64,000 nt of DNA from Bacillota bacterium (GTDB taxonomy: Bacteria > Bacillota > Clostridia > TANB77 > CAG-465), in the NCBI GenBank assembly GCA_023460235.1, contig JAEWRE010000066.1, positions 160,528 to 224,527 of the forward strand, given 5' to 3'. A program made the position numbers and the translations under genes. Of this stretch, positions 1 to 9,759 are shown one piece after another (position 1 is the first letter of the stretch; each line of letters starts with the position of its first letter). The notes under the pieces were generated by a model. That model saw only the letters and a program-made list of their open reading frames with translations, searched no databases and had not been told where the DNA came from.

Positions 1-2
1 TA

Positions 3-1070
3 GATGCTGATTTATCACCTGAGAGAAGATTAATGGGAACCAAAGGACAAGGTCTTGCAACATATAGAGAATTGATAAGAAATATGTCTACAAATACCTG
101 TAGAGATGGAGGAGCACTTACATTAATACTTGAAAAATGGATATCAAATATTAAAGTTGATATAATGAATTCTAATAATGTTTTAGAGTCTTCAACGGAG
201 TTTAATAGATTAATAAAAATGAAGATATATAAAGAAATAAATAATTTAGAGGGCATGGTAAATGGTTTTGACTTTGCAAAAATGATTAATATGTACTATG
301 ATGCCTATGAAGAATATGATGATGAAAAAAAATCTAAAGTTTTGAGATGGTTTAGAGGAGAATATAATACTAAAACAGAAGTAAAAAATGAACTTGGAGT
401 AAGCATATTAATTACTGATGATAATTGGTATGAATATATTAAAATTTTTTCTACATTCTTAGTTAATGCAGGATATAATGGGCTAATAATGTTAATAGAT
501 GAAATTGTTAATTTATATAGAATACCTAATGTTACAACAAGACAATATAACTATGAAAAAATGTTAATGATGTATAATGATACTTTACAAGGAAAAGCTA
601 AAAATTTAGGAATAATAATGGGTGGGACACCACAGTCTATTGAAGATAATAAACGAGGTGTATTTAGTTATGAGGCTTTAAAGTCAAGATTAACGGAAGG
701 AAAGTTTGCAAGTGAAGAAACTGTAAACTTACTTTCACCAATTATTAGACTTAAGCAATTAACACCTGATGAAATATATATATTAATAGAAAAAATATCT
801 GATATTCATTCAGATTTGCATAATTATGAAAATAAAATTACTGAAGACGACTTAATGAACTTTATAAGAATCGAGTATGAGAGGGTAGGGGCAGATAGTA
901 GGATTACACCTAGGGAAATAATTCGTGATTTTATTGAACTACTTGATATATTATTCCAAAATCCAGATAAAATTTTTAATGATATTATAAAAAGCAAAAA
1001 CTTTACTTTTTCAAAAAACGAGATAACAGATGAAAATATTCATAAAGAATTCGAGGAATTTGAAATATGA
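3..1070 (+). CDS. DUF2791/BrxD-like P-loop ATPase, 5'-truncated by window edge
   Basis: The frame is open leftwards to base 3, so the ATG at 33 is probably internal and the P-loop half lies outside the window. The residues seen resemble the C-terminal half of DUF2791 P-loop ATPases, the family that includes BrxD of type 2 BREX. Visible marks, counted from the ATG at 33, are a conserved block RGEYNTKTEVKNELGV near residues 108-123 and a Walker B strand LIMLIDE at 151-157. The stop overlaps the next start as ATGA, so the gene is translationally coupled to the helicase gene. From family knowledge, such ATPases often sit with an Lhr-type helicase and a TerB-domain gene. The upstream gene cannot be seen. 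A role in phage defence or DNA maintenance is an inference. Confidence 0.75.
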   Translation, partial: DADLSPERRLMGTKGQGLATYRELIRNMSTNTCRDGGALTLILEKWISNIKVDIMNSNNVLESSTEFNRLIKMKIYKEINNLEGMVNGFDFAKMINMYYDAYEEYDDEKKSKVLRWFRGEYNTKTEVKNELGVSILITDDNWYEYIKIFSTFLVNAGYNGLIMLIDEIVNLYRIPNVTTRQYNYEKMLMMYNDTLQGKAKNLGIIMGGTPQSIEDNKRGVFSYEALKSRLTEGKFASEETVNLLSPIIRLKQLTPDEIYILIEKISDIHSDLHNYENKITEDDLMNFIRIEYERVGADSRITPREIIRDFIELLDILFQNPDKIFNDIIKSKNFTFSKNEITDENIHKEFEEFEI

Positions 1071-3223
1071 TTAATAATGTATTTGATAGATTAGCTCCCT
1101 TTATACAGGACTATATTTATAGAAATAATTGGAATGAATTAAGACCTATACAAGTGGCAACATGTGATGTATTTTTCAATACTAAAAAGAATATATTACT
1201 TGCTGCAACAACTGCTTCTGGTAAAACAGAGGCCGCTTTTTTGCCAGTACTTACTGATTTATATGAAAATGGAAGTACTTCTGTAGGAGTATTATATATA
1301 AGTCCTTTAAAAGCTCTAATAAATGATCAATTTAAAAGAATATATGATTTATTAGATGAAATTGATATACCAGTTACAAAATGGCATGGAGATGTAGATC
1401 AGAATTCAAAGAGTAAGTTACTAAAAAATCCAAAAGGAGTTTTACAAATCACCCCAGAATCGTTAGAAGCTATGCTTATGAAAAATAGAGCATATATTGT
1501 AAAATTATTTAGTGATCTAAAATATATTATAATTGATGAAGTGCATTATTTTATGAATTCTGAAAGAGGTATTCAATTACTTTGTATTATAGAAAGAGTG
1601 CAAAAAATAATTGGTAAAATACCAAGAAGAATTGGATTATCAGCTACTCTTGGAGATTACAAATATGCAGAAAATTGGCTTTCGTCAGGAACTAATAATT
1701 ATTGTATTACACCAATAGTTGATAGTCCCAGGAAAAAAATAGCACTTTGGCTTGAATATATAAAAATAGAAAATAATAAGATCAAGAATGGGAAAACAAT
1801 TAATGATTATTATAATCTTTTATATGAAAGTTCATTAAATAAAAAGTGTATAATTTTTTCGAATTCTAAATCAGAAGTAGAAGATAATATATCACACTTA
1901 AAAAAGATTTCGAAAATTAAAAATACAGATGATATATACTATACTCATCATGCGAACATTTCTAAATCGCTTCGTGAATATACAGAACAGGTAATGAAAG
2001 ATGATAATATGATTGCTGTAACTGGGGCTACAGTTACACTAGAACTTGGAATTGATATAGGGAATTTAGATACCATAATTCAAGTCGGTACACCATATTC
2101 TGTTTCTAGTTTTGTACAAAGACTAGGTAGAAGTGGTAGAAGAGGTAATTCATCACAAATGTTATTCATTTTTAAAGAAGAAGTTATAGGTCCTTTAAAA
2201 GAATTTTATGAAAATGTAAATTATGAATTTTTACTTTGTATTTCAATAGTGCAACTATATATAGAAGAAAAATGGATAGAACCAATTTTAGATGATAATA
2301 TGTTACCATATTCTTTACTCTATCATCAAACAATGAGCTATACTTACTCAGTTGGATCTGTTTTACCAAAAGAACTTGCAAGTAATATATTAACATTAAC
2401 ACCATTTAAAAATATAACAGCTGATTACTATAAAAAACTACTTAAATTCATGATAGAAAAAAAACAACTTGAAATAGATGAAGATGGCTTATTAATTATT
2501 GGCAGTGAAGGCGAAAAAATAACTAATCATTATAATTTTTATTCTATCTTTGAAACAGAACTCGAGTATTCTGTGAAATCTGGTTCAAAAGATATTGGAA
2601 CTGTACAAATAAGCTATAAGATAGGAGATAAATTTTTATTAGCAGGTATAAATTGGCAAGTTACAGATATAGATGACAATAAATATATTATATATGTAAA
2701 AAAAGTATCTGGATCATCTTCAAATGCATGGAGAGGTAATTCTTCTATAAATATACATACTAAAGTTATGAAAAAAATAAAAGACATTTTATCTTCTAAT
2801 GAGGAGTATAAATACTTATCAGAAGATGCAATTAATGAATTAAATACGTATAGAAATTTATTTAGAAAGTCAAATGCTTTAAACAAAAAAATAATTAATC
2901 TTGAAAATGGAAGGTGTTTACTTTTCTACTGGGTTGGGACTAAACAACTATTAGCACTTCAAAACTGTCTACTTCAGAATGGTATATATAATAAATTAAT
3001 AGTTAATAGTAGTATTCCTGTTTGCATAGAAATTTTATCAGGTGAAAATATTGAGTTGGTTCTAAAAAAAATAAAAAGCGAAAATCCAGAAAATTTTAAT
3101 TGGATTGTAGACAAAGATTCTGTAAAAAATGCTAAATATAATGAATATGTACCAACAGAATTGCTAAATCAGCAATATATAGTTGATTGCTATGATATAA
3201 AAGATATGCAAAAAGAGATGTGA
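1067..3223 (+). CDS. Lhr/BrxHI-like DEAD/DEAH-box helicase
   Basis: 718-residue superfamily 2 helicase. Motif I ATTASGKT lies at residues 47-54, motif II DEVH at 157-160, motif III SAT at 192-194 and motif VI QRLGRSGRRG at 351-360. HHANISK near 294-300 matches the Lhr-type HH block at the start of the second RecA domain. The C-terminal ~350 residues resemble no domain I can name. The start ATG overlaps the stop of the ATPase gene, which argues for a shared complex. In type 2 BREX and related loci an Lhr-like helicase (BrxHI) follows a DUF2791 ATPase. Downstream come a hairpin and an unrelated housekeeping operon, so no other BREX gene (pglX, pglZ) lies on this side. Substrate and function are inferred from family only. 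Confidence 0.85.
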   Translation: MINNVFDRLAPFIQDYIYRNNWNELRPIQVATCDVFFNTKKNILLAATTASGKTEAAFLPVLTDLYENGSTSVGVLYISPLKALINDQFKRIYDLLDEIDIPVTKWHGDVDQNSKSKLLKNPKGVLQITPESLEAMLMKNRAYIVKLFSDLKYIIIDEVHYFMNSERGIQLLCIIERVQKIIGKIPRRIGLSATLGDYKYAENWLSSGTNNYCITPIVDSPRKKIALWLEYIKIENNKIKNGKTINDYYNLLYESSLNKKCIIFSNSKSEVEDNISHLKKISKIKNTDDIYYTHHANISKSLREYTEQVMKDDNMIAVTGATVTLELGIDIGNLDTIIQVGTPYSVSSFVQRLGRSGRRGNSSQMLFIFKEEVIGPLKEFYENVNYEFLLCISIVQLYIEEKWIEPILDDNMLPYSLLYHQTMSYTYSVGSVLPKELASNILTLTPFKNITADYYKKLLKFMIEKKQLEIDEDGLLIIGSEGEKITNHYNFYSIFETELEYSVKSGSKDIGTVQISYKIGDKFLLAGINWQVTDIDDNKYIIYVKKVSGSSSNAWRGNSSINIHTKVMKKIKDILSSNEEYKYLSEDAINELNTYRNLFRKSNALNKKIINLENGRCLLFYWVGTKQLLALQNCLLQNGIYNKLIVNSSIPVCIEILSGENIELVLKKIKSENPENFNWIVDKDSVKNAKYNEYVPTELLNQQYIVDCYDIKDMQKEM

Positions 3224-3277
3224 TATATAAATAATAAAAATTAGTTATAAGATAATTATAAGTAACTAACCTATATA

Positions 3278-3328
3278 CAAATAAAACAGATGAAAGATAT
3301 TAAATTATCATTACTTCTGTTTTATTTG
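3278..3328 (+). terminator. Candidate terminator hairpin after the helicase gene
   Basis: 13-bp inverted repeat (3278-3290 with 3316-3328) around a 25-base loop. It lies between the helicase gene and the promoter of the next operon. The loop is long and the T-run is interrupted, so termination is plausible but not certain. Confidence 0.4.
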
Positions 3329-3346
3329 CATATTTATTCCAAAATC

Positions 3347-3375
3347 TTGAAATTCTCACATAAAAGTTATATAAT
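3347..3375 (+). promoter_or_regulatory. SigA-type promoter of DUF4321-radC(-mre) operon
   Basis: TTGAAA at 3347-3352 and TATAAT at 3370-3375 with 17-base spacing, about 40 bases before the DUF4321 start. Confidence 0.7.
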
Positions 3376-3417
3376 AGGACCATGAAATATAATTACAAAA
3401 GAAGAGGGAGATTTTAA

Positions 3418-3678
3418 ATGAAAAAAATAATAGTAATAATATTTGCTATACTTGGGATTGTTGTTGGATCTTCATTTGGAGATACTATGAATAATGTTGG
3501 CGGATTAGGATGGCTTGCAATTGGTGGAGAAATTGGATTTAAAAACCCTATTGTTTTAGATCTTAACTTCCTTCAATTTACAATTGGTTTTTGGTGCAAA
3601 ATAAATATTGCAGGTGTTTTAGGTCTTGTGATATTTTCTATAGTATCAAAGAAGGTACTTGATTGGCTAAAAATATAA
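3418..3678 (+). CDS. DUF4321 small membrane protein
   Basis: 86 residues with an N-terminal hydrophobic helix (about 3-20) and a second one (about 62-80). The middle holds the Gly-rich and LDLNFLQFTIGF-type segment typical of DUF4321. Family members commonly lie next to radC, maf or mreB in Clostridia, as here. The start follows AGAGGGAG. The last 16 bases overlap the start of radC, so the two are coupled. The molecular function of DUF4321 is unknown; its position suggests a link with envelope or cell-shape functions. Confidence 0.75.
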   Translation: MKKIIVIIFAILGIVVGSSFGDTMNNVGGLGWLAIGGEIGFKNPIVLDLNFLQFTIGFWCKINIAGVLGLVIFSIVSKKVLDWLKI

Positions 3679-4361
3679 TTAGTTTACCGTTAAATGATAG
3701 GCCCTATGAAAAATTGGAACTACTAGGTGCTGAAAATTTAACAAATTCAGAATTACTTGCCATAATTATTAAAACGGGAAAGAAAAATAAAAATTGTCTT
3801 GAAATAGCACAAGATATATTGACTTCAAAAAAAGATACAAGTGATTTAAATGAACTTGAATTTTTGTCGTTAGTATCAATTGAAGAATTAAGGCAACATG
3901 ATGGTGTTGGACGAGTTAAAGCTATACAAATAAAAGCTGTAATTGAACTTTCAAAAAGAATGTCAACTGTTTATAATAGTAATAAAATAAAGATAAATAC
4001 TCCAAAAGATGCATTTAACTTACTAAATTCTAGTTATTTAGGGAAAAAACAAGAATGTCTTAAGACAATTCTTCTAAATAAGAAGAATTCTGTTATTTCT
4101 ATAGTAACAAATGCAATTGGAAATAATGATAGTATAAATATTGGACTTAAAGAAGTTTTAAGTGAACCTATAAAACAAATGGCTCATTCAATTATACTTT
4201 CACATAATCATCCAAGTGGTACACTTTCACCTAGCAAACAAGATATATTATTTACTAAAACTATTGGTGAAAATGCTAAGATATTTAATATCAATTTGCT
4301 TGATCATATTATTGTATCTGACTCTAAATATATAAGTATGAAAGAAGAAGGATATATTTAA
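3663..4361 (+). CDS. radC: RadC family protein (JAB/MPN fold)
   Basis: 232 residues with a helix-hairpin-helix region at about 75-95 and a JAMM metal motif HNHPSG (His181, His183), followed by Asp194 in SPSKQD; Glu131 is the likely fourth acidic residue. The frame opens with a stop at 3660-3662, so TTG at 3663 is the only reasonable start; AGAAGG ends 7 bases before it. The gene overlaps the DUF4321 gene and is followed by mreB after 72 bases, the common Clostridia order. RadC was named for DNA repair, but that role has been questioned; the protein looks like a metal-dependent hydrolase of unknown substrate. Confidence 0.93.
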   Translation: MAKNIISLPLNDRPYEKLELLGAENLTNSELLAIIIKTGKKNKNCLEIAQDILTSKKDTSDLNELEFLSLVSIEELRQHDGVGRVKAIQIKAVIELSKRMSTVYNSNKIKINTPKDAFNLLNSSYLGKKQECLKTILLNKKNSVISIVTNAIGNNDSINIGLKEVLSEPIKQMAHSIILSHNHPSGTLSPSKQDILFTKTIGENAKIFNINLLDHIIVSDSKYISMKEEGYI

Positions 4362-4433
4362 ACAAAAGAAATACTAAAAACAAAAGTAAAAAAATACAAT
4401 AATTTTATATAAAATGTGGAAAAGGTGGTAAAA

Positions 4434-5447
4434 ATGGGTATAATATCAAGAGATATAGGTGTTGATTTAGGTACATCATATATTAGAATACATGTAAAAG
4501 GCAGAGGAGTTGTTCTTTCTGAACCTTCTGTAGTAGCCATAAATAAAATAACAAATGAAGTTTTAGCTGTTGGAAGCCAAGCAAAAGAAATGCTTGGAAG
4601 AACACCTGAAAATATTATTGCTTTAAAACCGTTAAAAGATGGTGTAATTGCGGATTTTAATGCAACAAGATTATTAATGCAAACACTAATTTCAAAAGTA
4701 ATACCAAAGAGTTTATTTTCAAGACCTAGACTTGTAATTTCTGTACCATCAGGAATTACAGATGTTGAAGAAAGAGCAGTTGAAGGTGTAGCGTATAAAG
4801 CAGGAGCAAAAGATGTGTATCTTATGGAAGAATCAATGGCTGCTGCTATTGGTGCAAGACTTAAGGTTGAACATCCAGAAGGCTCAATGATAATTGATAT
4901 TGGTGGTGGAACAAGTGAAATTGCTGTTCTATCTCTTGGTGGAATAGTAGTATCAAATTCAATAAAATGTGCTGGAGATAGACTTGATAGAGATATTGTT
5001 GAATATGTTAAACAAAAATTTAATGTTATTGTTGGTGTTGTGGAAGCAGAAGAAGTAAAAAAACAAATAGGTGCTGCGACTGCTGCAATGACTGAAGAAA
5101 AAGTAAATATTAAAGGAAGAAATTTAGGTAATGGTCTTCCACAAACTATAACACTTACTACTAGTGATGTAAATTCAGCAATTATTGATAGTTTACATGA
5201 AATTATTAGAGTATTAAAACTTACTTTAGAACATACTCCACCAGAGATTGCTTCAGATATAATGGAAAATGGGATTGTTTTATGTGGTGGATGTGCTCAA
5301 ATAAAAAATCTTGATAGATTTATATCAAAAGAAGTAGGTATGCCCGTACATGTTGCAGATAACCCATCAGAATGCGTTGCAAGAGGTGTTGGAGCAGCGC
5401 TTGAAAATATACAGATATTAAAAAAATCTGTAAAAACGAAAAGATAG
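4434..5447 (+). CDS. mreB: Rod-shape determining protein MreB
   Basis: Bacterial actin homologue that organises lateral cell-wall synthesis at the membrane. From the chosen start it has 337 residues, a normal length. The phosphate-1 loop is DIGVDLGTSY at the N terminus, phosphate-2 is IDIGGGTSEI, and the adenosine loop is in LCGGCAQI. A GTG at 4416 is in frame, but AAAGGTGG at 4421-4428 is well placed for the ATG at 4434, and MreB proteins begin like this one. First gene of the mreB-mreC-mreD-mrdA shape operon; probably cotranscribed with radC. Confidence 0.96.
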   Translation: MGIISRDIGVDLGTSYIRIHVKGRGVVLSEPSVVAINKITNEVLAVGSQAKEMLGRTPENIIALKPLKDGVIADFNATRLLMQTLISKVIPKSLFSRPRLVISVPSGITDVEERAVEGVAYKAGAKDVYLMEESMAAAIGARLKVEHPEGSMIIDIGGGTSEIAVLSLGGIVVSNSIKCAGDRLDRDIVEYVKQKFNVIVGVVEAEEVKKQIGAATAAMTEEKVNIKGRNLGNGLPQTITLTTSDVNSAIIDSLHEIIRVLKLTLEHTPPEIASDIMENGIVLCGGCAQIKNLDRFISKEVGMPVHVADNPSECVARGVGAALENIQILKKSVKTKR

Positions 5448-5466
5448 AAAAATTTGGAGTGAGTAT

Positions 5467-6312
5467 ATGAATTATAGATATGATTTTGAGAACAAAAATA
5501 AAACTAAAAAAAAGAAAATTATATTTGTTGTAGTATTTATAATTTTTGTTATACTATTTTCATCAATTTTATCAAGGAAAAGTTCAAATTCGATTATTGT
5601 AAAAATATCAAGTATTTTATCATATCCTTTTGATGCTGTTTATGAAGTTACAACTAATACATTTAAAAATATAGGCAAATATTTTTCAAATGCAAAAGTT
5701 ATGGCTAATGAAAATGAAACTTTAAAATCTGAAAATAATGATTTAAAATTAAAAATATTAGAGACGCAAAAAGTTTTAGATGAAAATAGTTCATTAAAAG
5801 AAATGTTAGAAATAAAAAAATCATTTCAACATTTCAATATAAAACTTGCAGATATAATATTTAGAGAACATGATAATTGGACACAAACATTTAAAATAAA
5901 TGTAGGTAGCAATGATGGAATAAAACTAAATCAGGCTGTAGTACATTCAAATGGATTAGTCGGATACGTATCAAATGTTGAAGAAAATGCAAGTACTGTT
6001 GTTACAATACTTGATCCTATGGCTTCTGTAAGTGTAAATATAAGTACAATAAATGAGCCTGCAGTTTTACAAGGTGATTTAACTTTAAAGTCTAATAACA
6101 GATTAAAACTAACTTACATACCACTTGATGCAGAAGTTTCAATTGCAGATCAGTTATATACATCTGGCTTAGGATCTACATATCCAGGTTCCATACCAGT
6201 CGGTAAAATAACAGAAGTAGTAAGTGGGAAAAATGATGTAAATAGATATGCAATAGTGGAACCAAATGTTAATATTAGAACTATATCTGAAGTTGGAGTA
6301 ATAATTAATTAG
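5467..6312 (+). CDS. mreC: Rod-shape determining protein MreC
   Basis: 281 residues: a short basic cytoplasmic tail, one membrane helix (about 18-38), a coiled-coil stretch rich in Glu, Asn and Lys (about 75-115), then the two-barrel extracellular MreC domain. The typical TFKINVGSNDG and VVHSNGLVGYV segments are visible. It scaffolds the elongation complex outside the membrane and contacts MreD and PBP2. The start follows TTGGAGTGA by a short space. It lies 20 bases after mreB and 12 before mreD, so the genes form one operon. Confidence 0.94.
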   Translation: MNYRYDFENKNKTKKKKIIFVVVFIIFVILFSSILSRKSSNSIIVKISSILSYPFDAVYEVTTNTFKNIGKYFSNAKVMANENETLKSENNDLKLKILETQKVLDENSSLKEMLEIKKSFQHFNIKLADIIFREHDNWTQTFKINVGSNDGIKLNQAVVHSNGLVGYVSNVEENASTVVTILDPMASVSVNISTINEPAVLQGDLTLKSNNRLKLTYIPLDAEVSIADQLYTSGLGSTYPGSIPVGKITEVVSGKNDVNRYAIVEPNVNIRTISEVGVIIN

Positions 6313-6323
6313 ATGAGGTCAAA

Positions 6324-6851
6324 ATGAGTAAGAAAATTTTAGCAGGAATATATTTAGTATTTTTAATAATATTAATATATCTATTTCAAGGTTTAATAAT
6401 AAATAATAATAACTTATTTGGTGCAAAGCCAAACTTGATATTAATTTCTTGTATTGTAGTTAGCATGTGGTATGGACTATATGTTGGATCTTTTTATTCT
6501 CTAATAATTGGAATAATAACCGATATAGTATTTGGAAATAGTAATTTTTTATTTACTGTTTCTTATGCAATAACAGGAGTATTAATTGGATATTTCAATT
6601 ATAACTATAGAAAAGAAAACAAAGTATCACTAGTATATATTACAATATTTGGTACAGCAATATTTGAAATTGTAGAATATATAGCATATCTTATGATTAC
6701 TTCAAGATATAGCAGTATATTCTATCTTATAAAACAAATAGCAGTAAGCTCAATATTAAATATTGTAATAGTATATATTATATATTCATTGGTTATTAAG
6801 ATAGTTAATTATTTTGATGATAGAATTGGAAATAATGATGGTGTTATTTAA
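6324..6851 (+). CDS. mreD: Rod-shape determining protein MreD
   Basis: 175 residues, almost wholly hydrophobic, with about five predicted membrane helices. The segment GAKPNLILISCIVVSMWYG resembles the conserved start of MreD. The sequence is weakly conserved as usual for the family, so position between mreC and mrdA is the main support. MreD is the membrane partner of MreC in the elongasome. Confidence 0.9.
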   Translation: MSKKILAGIYLVFLIILIYLFQGLIINNNNLFGAKPNLILISCIVVSMWYGLYVGSFYSLIIGIITDIVFGNSNFLFTVSYAITGVLIGYFNYNYRKENKVSLVYITIFGTAIFEIVEYIAYLMITSRYSSIFYLIKQIAVSSILNIVIVYIIYSLVIKIVNYFDDRIGNNDGVI

Positions 6852-6878
6852 TAGTTTATAAAGTAGGTGAAAATTTAG

Positions 6879-8990
6879 ATGAAAAAAGCATTTAACAAAT
6901 TCTTAGAATTTATAAATAATAGATACTTAATATTATATATTATAGTTATAATTATAGCTATAGTATATATTTTTCAATTGTTTAATCTACAAATAATAAA
7001 TGGAAAAGATTATAGAGAAAAATCAGAAAAGAGAATGTTAAGAACAGAAGAAATAGTTGCAACAAGAGGAGAAATATATGATAGAAATGGTGTAGTTCTG
7101 GCAACAAGTAAAGGATCATACGATATAAAAATATACAAAGTAAGAGTATCAGTTGAAGAACAAAACAATTCTATAGTAAAACTAATAGAGATATTAGAAT
7201 CAAATAATGATAAAATATATTCTACATTTCCTATTAATGATAATTTAGATGGATTTAATTTCCAAGATGATGAATCAGCAAAAGCATGGAAAAAAGGTGC
7301 TAACTTTAAAGAAGATGCAACTTTTGATGAAGTTATAGACAGTTATATAAAAAAATATGGACTAGAAAATTTTAGTGATAGAAAATTACAAACCAAAATA
7401 ATAAAAATTAAATACGAAGCAAACCTTAATGGATACTCTTTATTCAACAGTGTTACTGTAGCAAAAGATATATCTCAAAAATCTGTAGCACAAATAACAG
7501 AAATTAAAAGCACACTATATGGTATAACAATAGCAGAACTACCAAAAAGATATTATACTAATTCAAACCTTTTTTCACATGTTATTGGATATGTAAGTGG
7601 TATAAATGGTAAAGAATATGAGAAACTTAAAAGTAGTGGCGAATATACAATTAATAGTATAATAGGAAAATCAGGTATCGAAGAATCTTTTGAAAAATAT
7701 TTAAAAGGTACTAATGGTGAAAGAAAAGTTGAAACAGATTCTGTTGGAAATGTTTCATCTGAATATACTTCAAAAGAAGCTGTTTCAGGAAATAATGTAA
7801 CGCTTACTATAGACTATAGATTGCAAAGTGTCGCAGAAACCGCACTTGAGAGTACAATAGCAGGTCTAAAAGATGGAACTTTAGTAAAGAAAAAAATACC
7901 TGATGTAGAATCAGGTTCAGTAGTTGTACTTGATGTACAGACGGGTGAAGTTCTAGCAATGGCAAATTATCCAAATTATGATACAAATTTATTTACTAGT
8001 ACAATGTCTCAAGCTGATTGGGCAAAAGTAAATGATCCTGTTATAAAACCAATGTATAATAGAGCAATTTCAGGTACATATGCGCCAGGGTCTACATATA
8101 AAATGCTTGTTGGAATAGCTGGACTGGAAAAGGGCGTTATAACTACTGATGAAAAGATATTAGACAAAGGTGTGTATCCTTATGGACATAATCCTAAGTG
8201 CTGGATATATACTCAATATGGAACAACTCATGGATATGTAAATATAGGAAGTGCAATAAAACAATCTTGTAACTATTTCTTTTATGAAGTTGGAAGAAGA
8301 CTTGGTATAAGTAATATAGTTGAATATGCTAAGATTTTTGGATTAGGACAGAAAACTGGAATTGAGATTGCAGGAGAGGCAACTGGAACTATTGCAGGAG
8401 AAAATGCAGGAAATAATTGGTACTTAGGTCAAACATTATCTTCAGCTATAGGGCAAGAGCAAAATGCATTTACACCTTTACAACTTGCAAATTATATCTC
8501 TGCAATAGCAAATGGCGGGACATTAAATAAAGTGTCGGCTATTAAAGGAATTTCAAATGATACACAAGGCACACAAGTTTCACTAAAAGAGATAGAAGAA
8601 TATGCAAGCCAATTTACTGGAGTAAAAAATGAAGCTAAAAATTTAGGTATAAATCCAGACTATATAAAAGCTGTAAAAGAAGGTATGCTTGCTGTTACAA
8701 ATGAAATTGGTGGAACATCATATCTAGTATTTAAAAATAGTAATATACAAGTTGCAGGTAAAACCGGAACAGCGCAGCTTACATCAGGTTCAAATGATGG
8801 AATATTTGTTGGATTTGCACCTTATGATAATCCTAAAATAGCAGTTGTAGCTGTTATAAAACATGGTGGAGAAGGTACATATACTGCAAATGTTGTAAGA
8901 CCAATAATGGAAGAATATTTTAATATTACACAACAGGATAAACAAAATGAAAGAGAACAAAACGTTGTAGATAGTAAGGTAGAATTTTAA
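6879..8990 (+). CDS. mrdA: Penicillin-binding protein 2 (elongation transpeptidase)
   Basis: 703-residue class B PBP that cross-links new lateral peptidoglycan. A membrane anchor lies at about 18-38, followed by the RGEIYDRNG dimerisation segment near 63-71. Active-site motifs are SxxK (Ser405-Lys408 in APGSTYK), SxN (Ser463-Asn465 in SCNYF) and KTG (628-630). Last gene of the mre operon, closed by a strong terminator. About 60 to 80 residues longer than the E. coli protein, mainly from insertions before the catalytic domain. RodA is not in the window. Confidence 0.95.
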   Translation: MKKAFNKFLEFINNRYLILYIIVIIIAIVYIFQLFNLQIINGKDYREKSEKRMLRTEEIVATRGEIYDRNGVVLATSKGSYDIKIYKVRVSVEEQNNSIVKLIEILESNNDKIYSTFPINDNLDGFNFQDDESAKAWKKGANFKEDATFDEVIDSYIKKYGLENFSDRKLQTKIIKIKYEANLNGYSLFNSVTVAKDISQKSVAQITEIKSTLYGITIAELPKRYYTNSNLFSHVIGYVSGINGKEYEKLKSSGEYTINSIIGKSGIEESFEKYLKGTNGERKVETDSVGNVSSEYTSKEAVSGNNVTLTIDYRLQSVAETALESTIAGLKDGTLVKKKIPDVESGSVVVLDVQTGEVLAMANYPNYDTNLFTSTMSQADWAKVNDPVIKPMYNRAISGTYAPGSTYKMLVGIAGLEKGVITTDEKILDKGVYPYGHNPKCWIYTQYGTTHGYVNIGSAIKQSCNYFFYEVGRRLGISNIVEYAKIFGLGQKTGIEIAGEATGTIAGENAGNNWYLGQTLSSAIGQEQNAFTPLQLANYISAIANGGTLNKVSAIKGISNDTQGTQVSLKEIEEYASQFTGVKNEAKNLGINPDYIKAVKEGMLAVTNEIGGTSYLVFKNSNIQVAGKTGTAQLTSGSNDGIFVGFAPYDNPKIAVVAVIKHGGEGTYTANVVRPIMEEYFNITQQDKQNEREQNVVDSKVEF

Positions 8991-9027
8991 AATAAAAAAG
9001 TCGCATTTAATGCGATTTTTTTATTTT
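8991..9027 (+). terminator. Bidirectional terminator between mrdA and the ytaF-like gene
   Basis: Stem TCGCAT/ATGCGA with a 3-base loop, an A-run on the left and a T-run on the right. It can serve mrdA and the convergent gene. Confidence 0.85.
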
Positions 9028-9060
9028 AAATATATATTAATCATTAAAAATTATATTGAT

Positions 9061-9618
9061 TTACATTAAAATTTGTAGAAATCCAAGTAATATAAGAAGT
9101 AATGATGCTATTAATGAAGAAAATTTCTCTATTTTTTTACTTTTTATTTTACTTCCTATTTTATTTCCAAAGAACATGAATATATTACAAAAAACAAAAG
9201 TAAAAATAACACCATATAGTATGTTAATTCCTGTTATACTTGCTGCAATTCCTGCTGCAATATTATTAGTTGAAAGTGTTATTATTATAGTAAATAATTC
9301 TATATAATTTATTTTTTTTAAGTTTTTCGAATCTAGATTTTTATCTTTTTTTATTATATCTTTTATAAGAGAAAAAGTACCTATAAAAATTAGTAAAGAG
9401 GCACCAAGTAAATTTTCTATATTTGGATTTAAAAATATATTGATTAGTTTACCAGCATACATTGAAATTAATGTAGCTATAGAAGTAAAAAAAGCAATAA
9501 TTAAGTTACTTTTTAGGTTTATATCTATTTTTTTCAAACCATATGATATTCCGATTACAATATTATCTATATTAGCTGATATAGCAAATAACATAGCGGA
9601 AAATATTTGTATAAACAT
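9061..9618 (-). CDS. ytaF: YtaF/MntP-family (DUF204) membrane protein
   Basis: 185 residues with about six hydrophobic helices. The first helix has NIDNIVIGISYGLKKI, which resembles the Asp-containing signature of YtaF, a sporulation-associated relative of the MntP manganese exporter. A central basic, acidic loop (about 85-105) separates two three-helix halves, as in the family. The start follows AAGGAG. It stands alone, transcribed against its neighbours. Metal export and sporulation are known of relatives; for this protein they are inferred. It is a hint, not proof, that the organism forms spores. Confidence 0.75.
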   Translation of the reverse strand: MFIQIFSAMLFAISANIDNIVIGISYGLKKIDINLKSNLIIAFFTSIATLISMYAGKLINIFLNPNIENLLGASLLIFIGTFSLIKDIIKKDKNLDSKNLKKINYIELFTIIITLSTNNIAAGIAASITGINILYGVIFTFVFCNIFMFFGNKIGSKIKSKKIEKFSSLIASLLLILLGFLQILM

Positions 9619-9730
9619 ATTTCTCCTTTCTAGTAGCTTGTTTCATAGTATATTTAATGAAAAAATCATATAAAGTGTTCTTAATAAAATATATTTAAAT
9701 AATAATAAAATCTATAGATATAGAACAAAC

Positions 9731-9759
9731 TTTACATAATATCAAAAATGTGATATAAT
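9731..9759 (+). promoter_or_regulatory. Promoter of the alpha-CTD-like gene
   Basis: TTTACA at 9731-9736 and TATAAT at 9754-9759, 17-base spacing, about 60 bases before the ATG at 9819. Confidence 0.65.

Noticed and set aside
1..3223. Complete BREX system
   Set aside because: Only the last two genes of a possible locus are visible, so a system call cannot be made.
9056..9673. Forward ORFs opposite the ytaF-like gene
   Set aside because: Reverse protein has a family match and ribosome binding site; the forward frames have neither.
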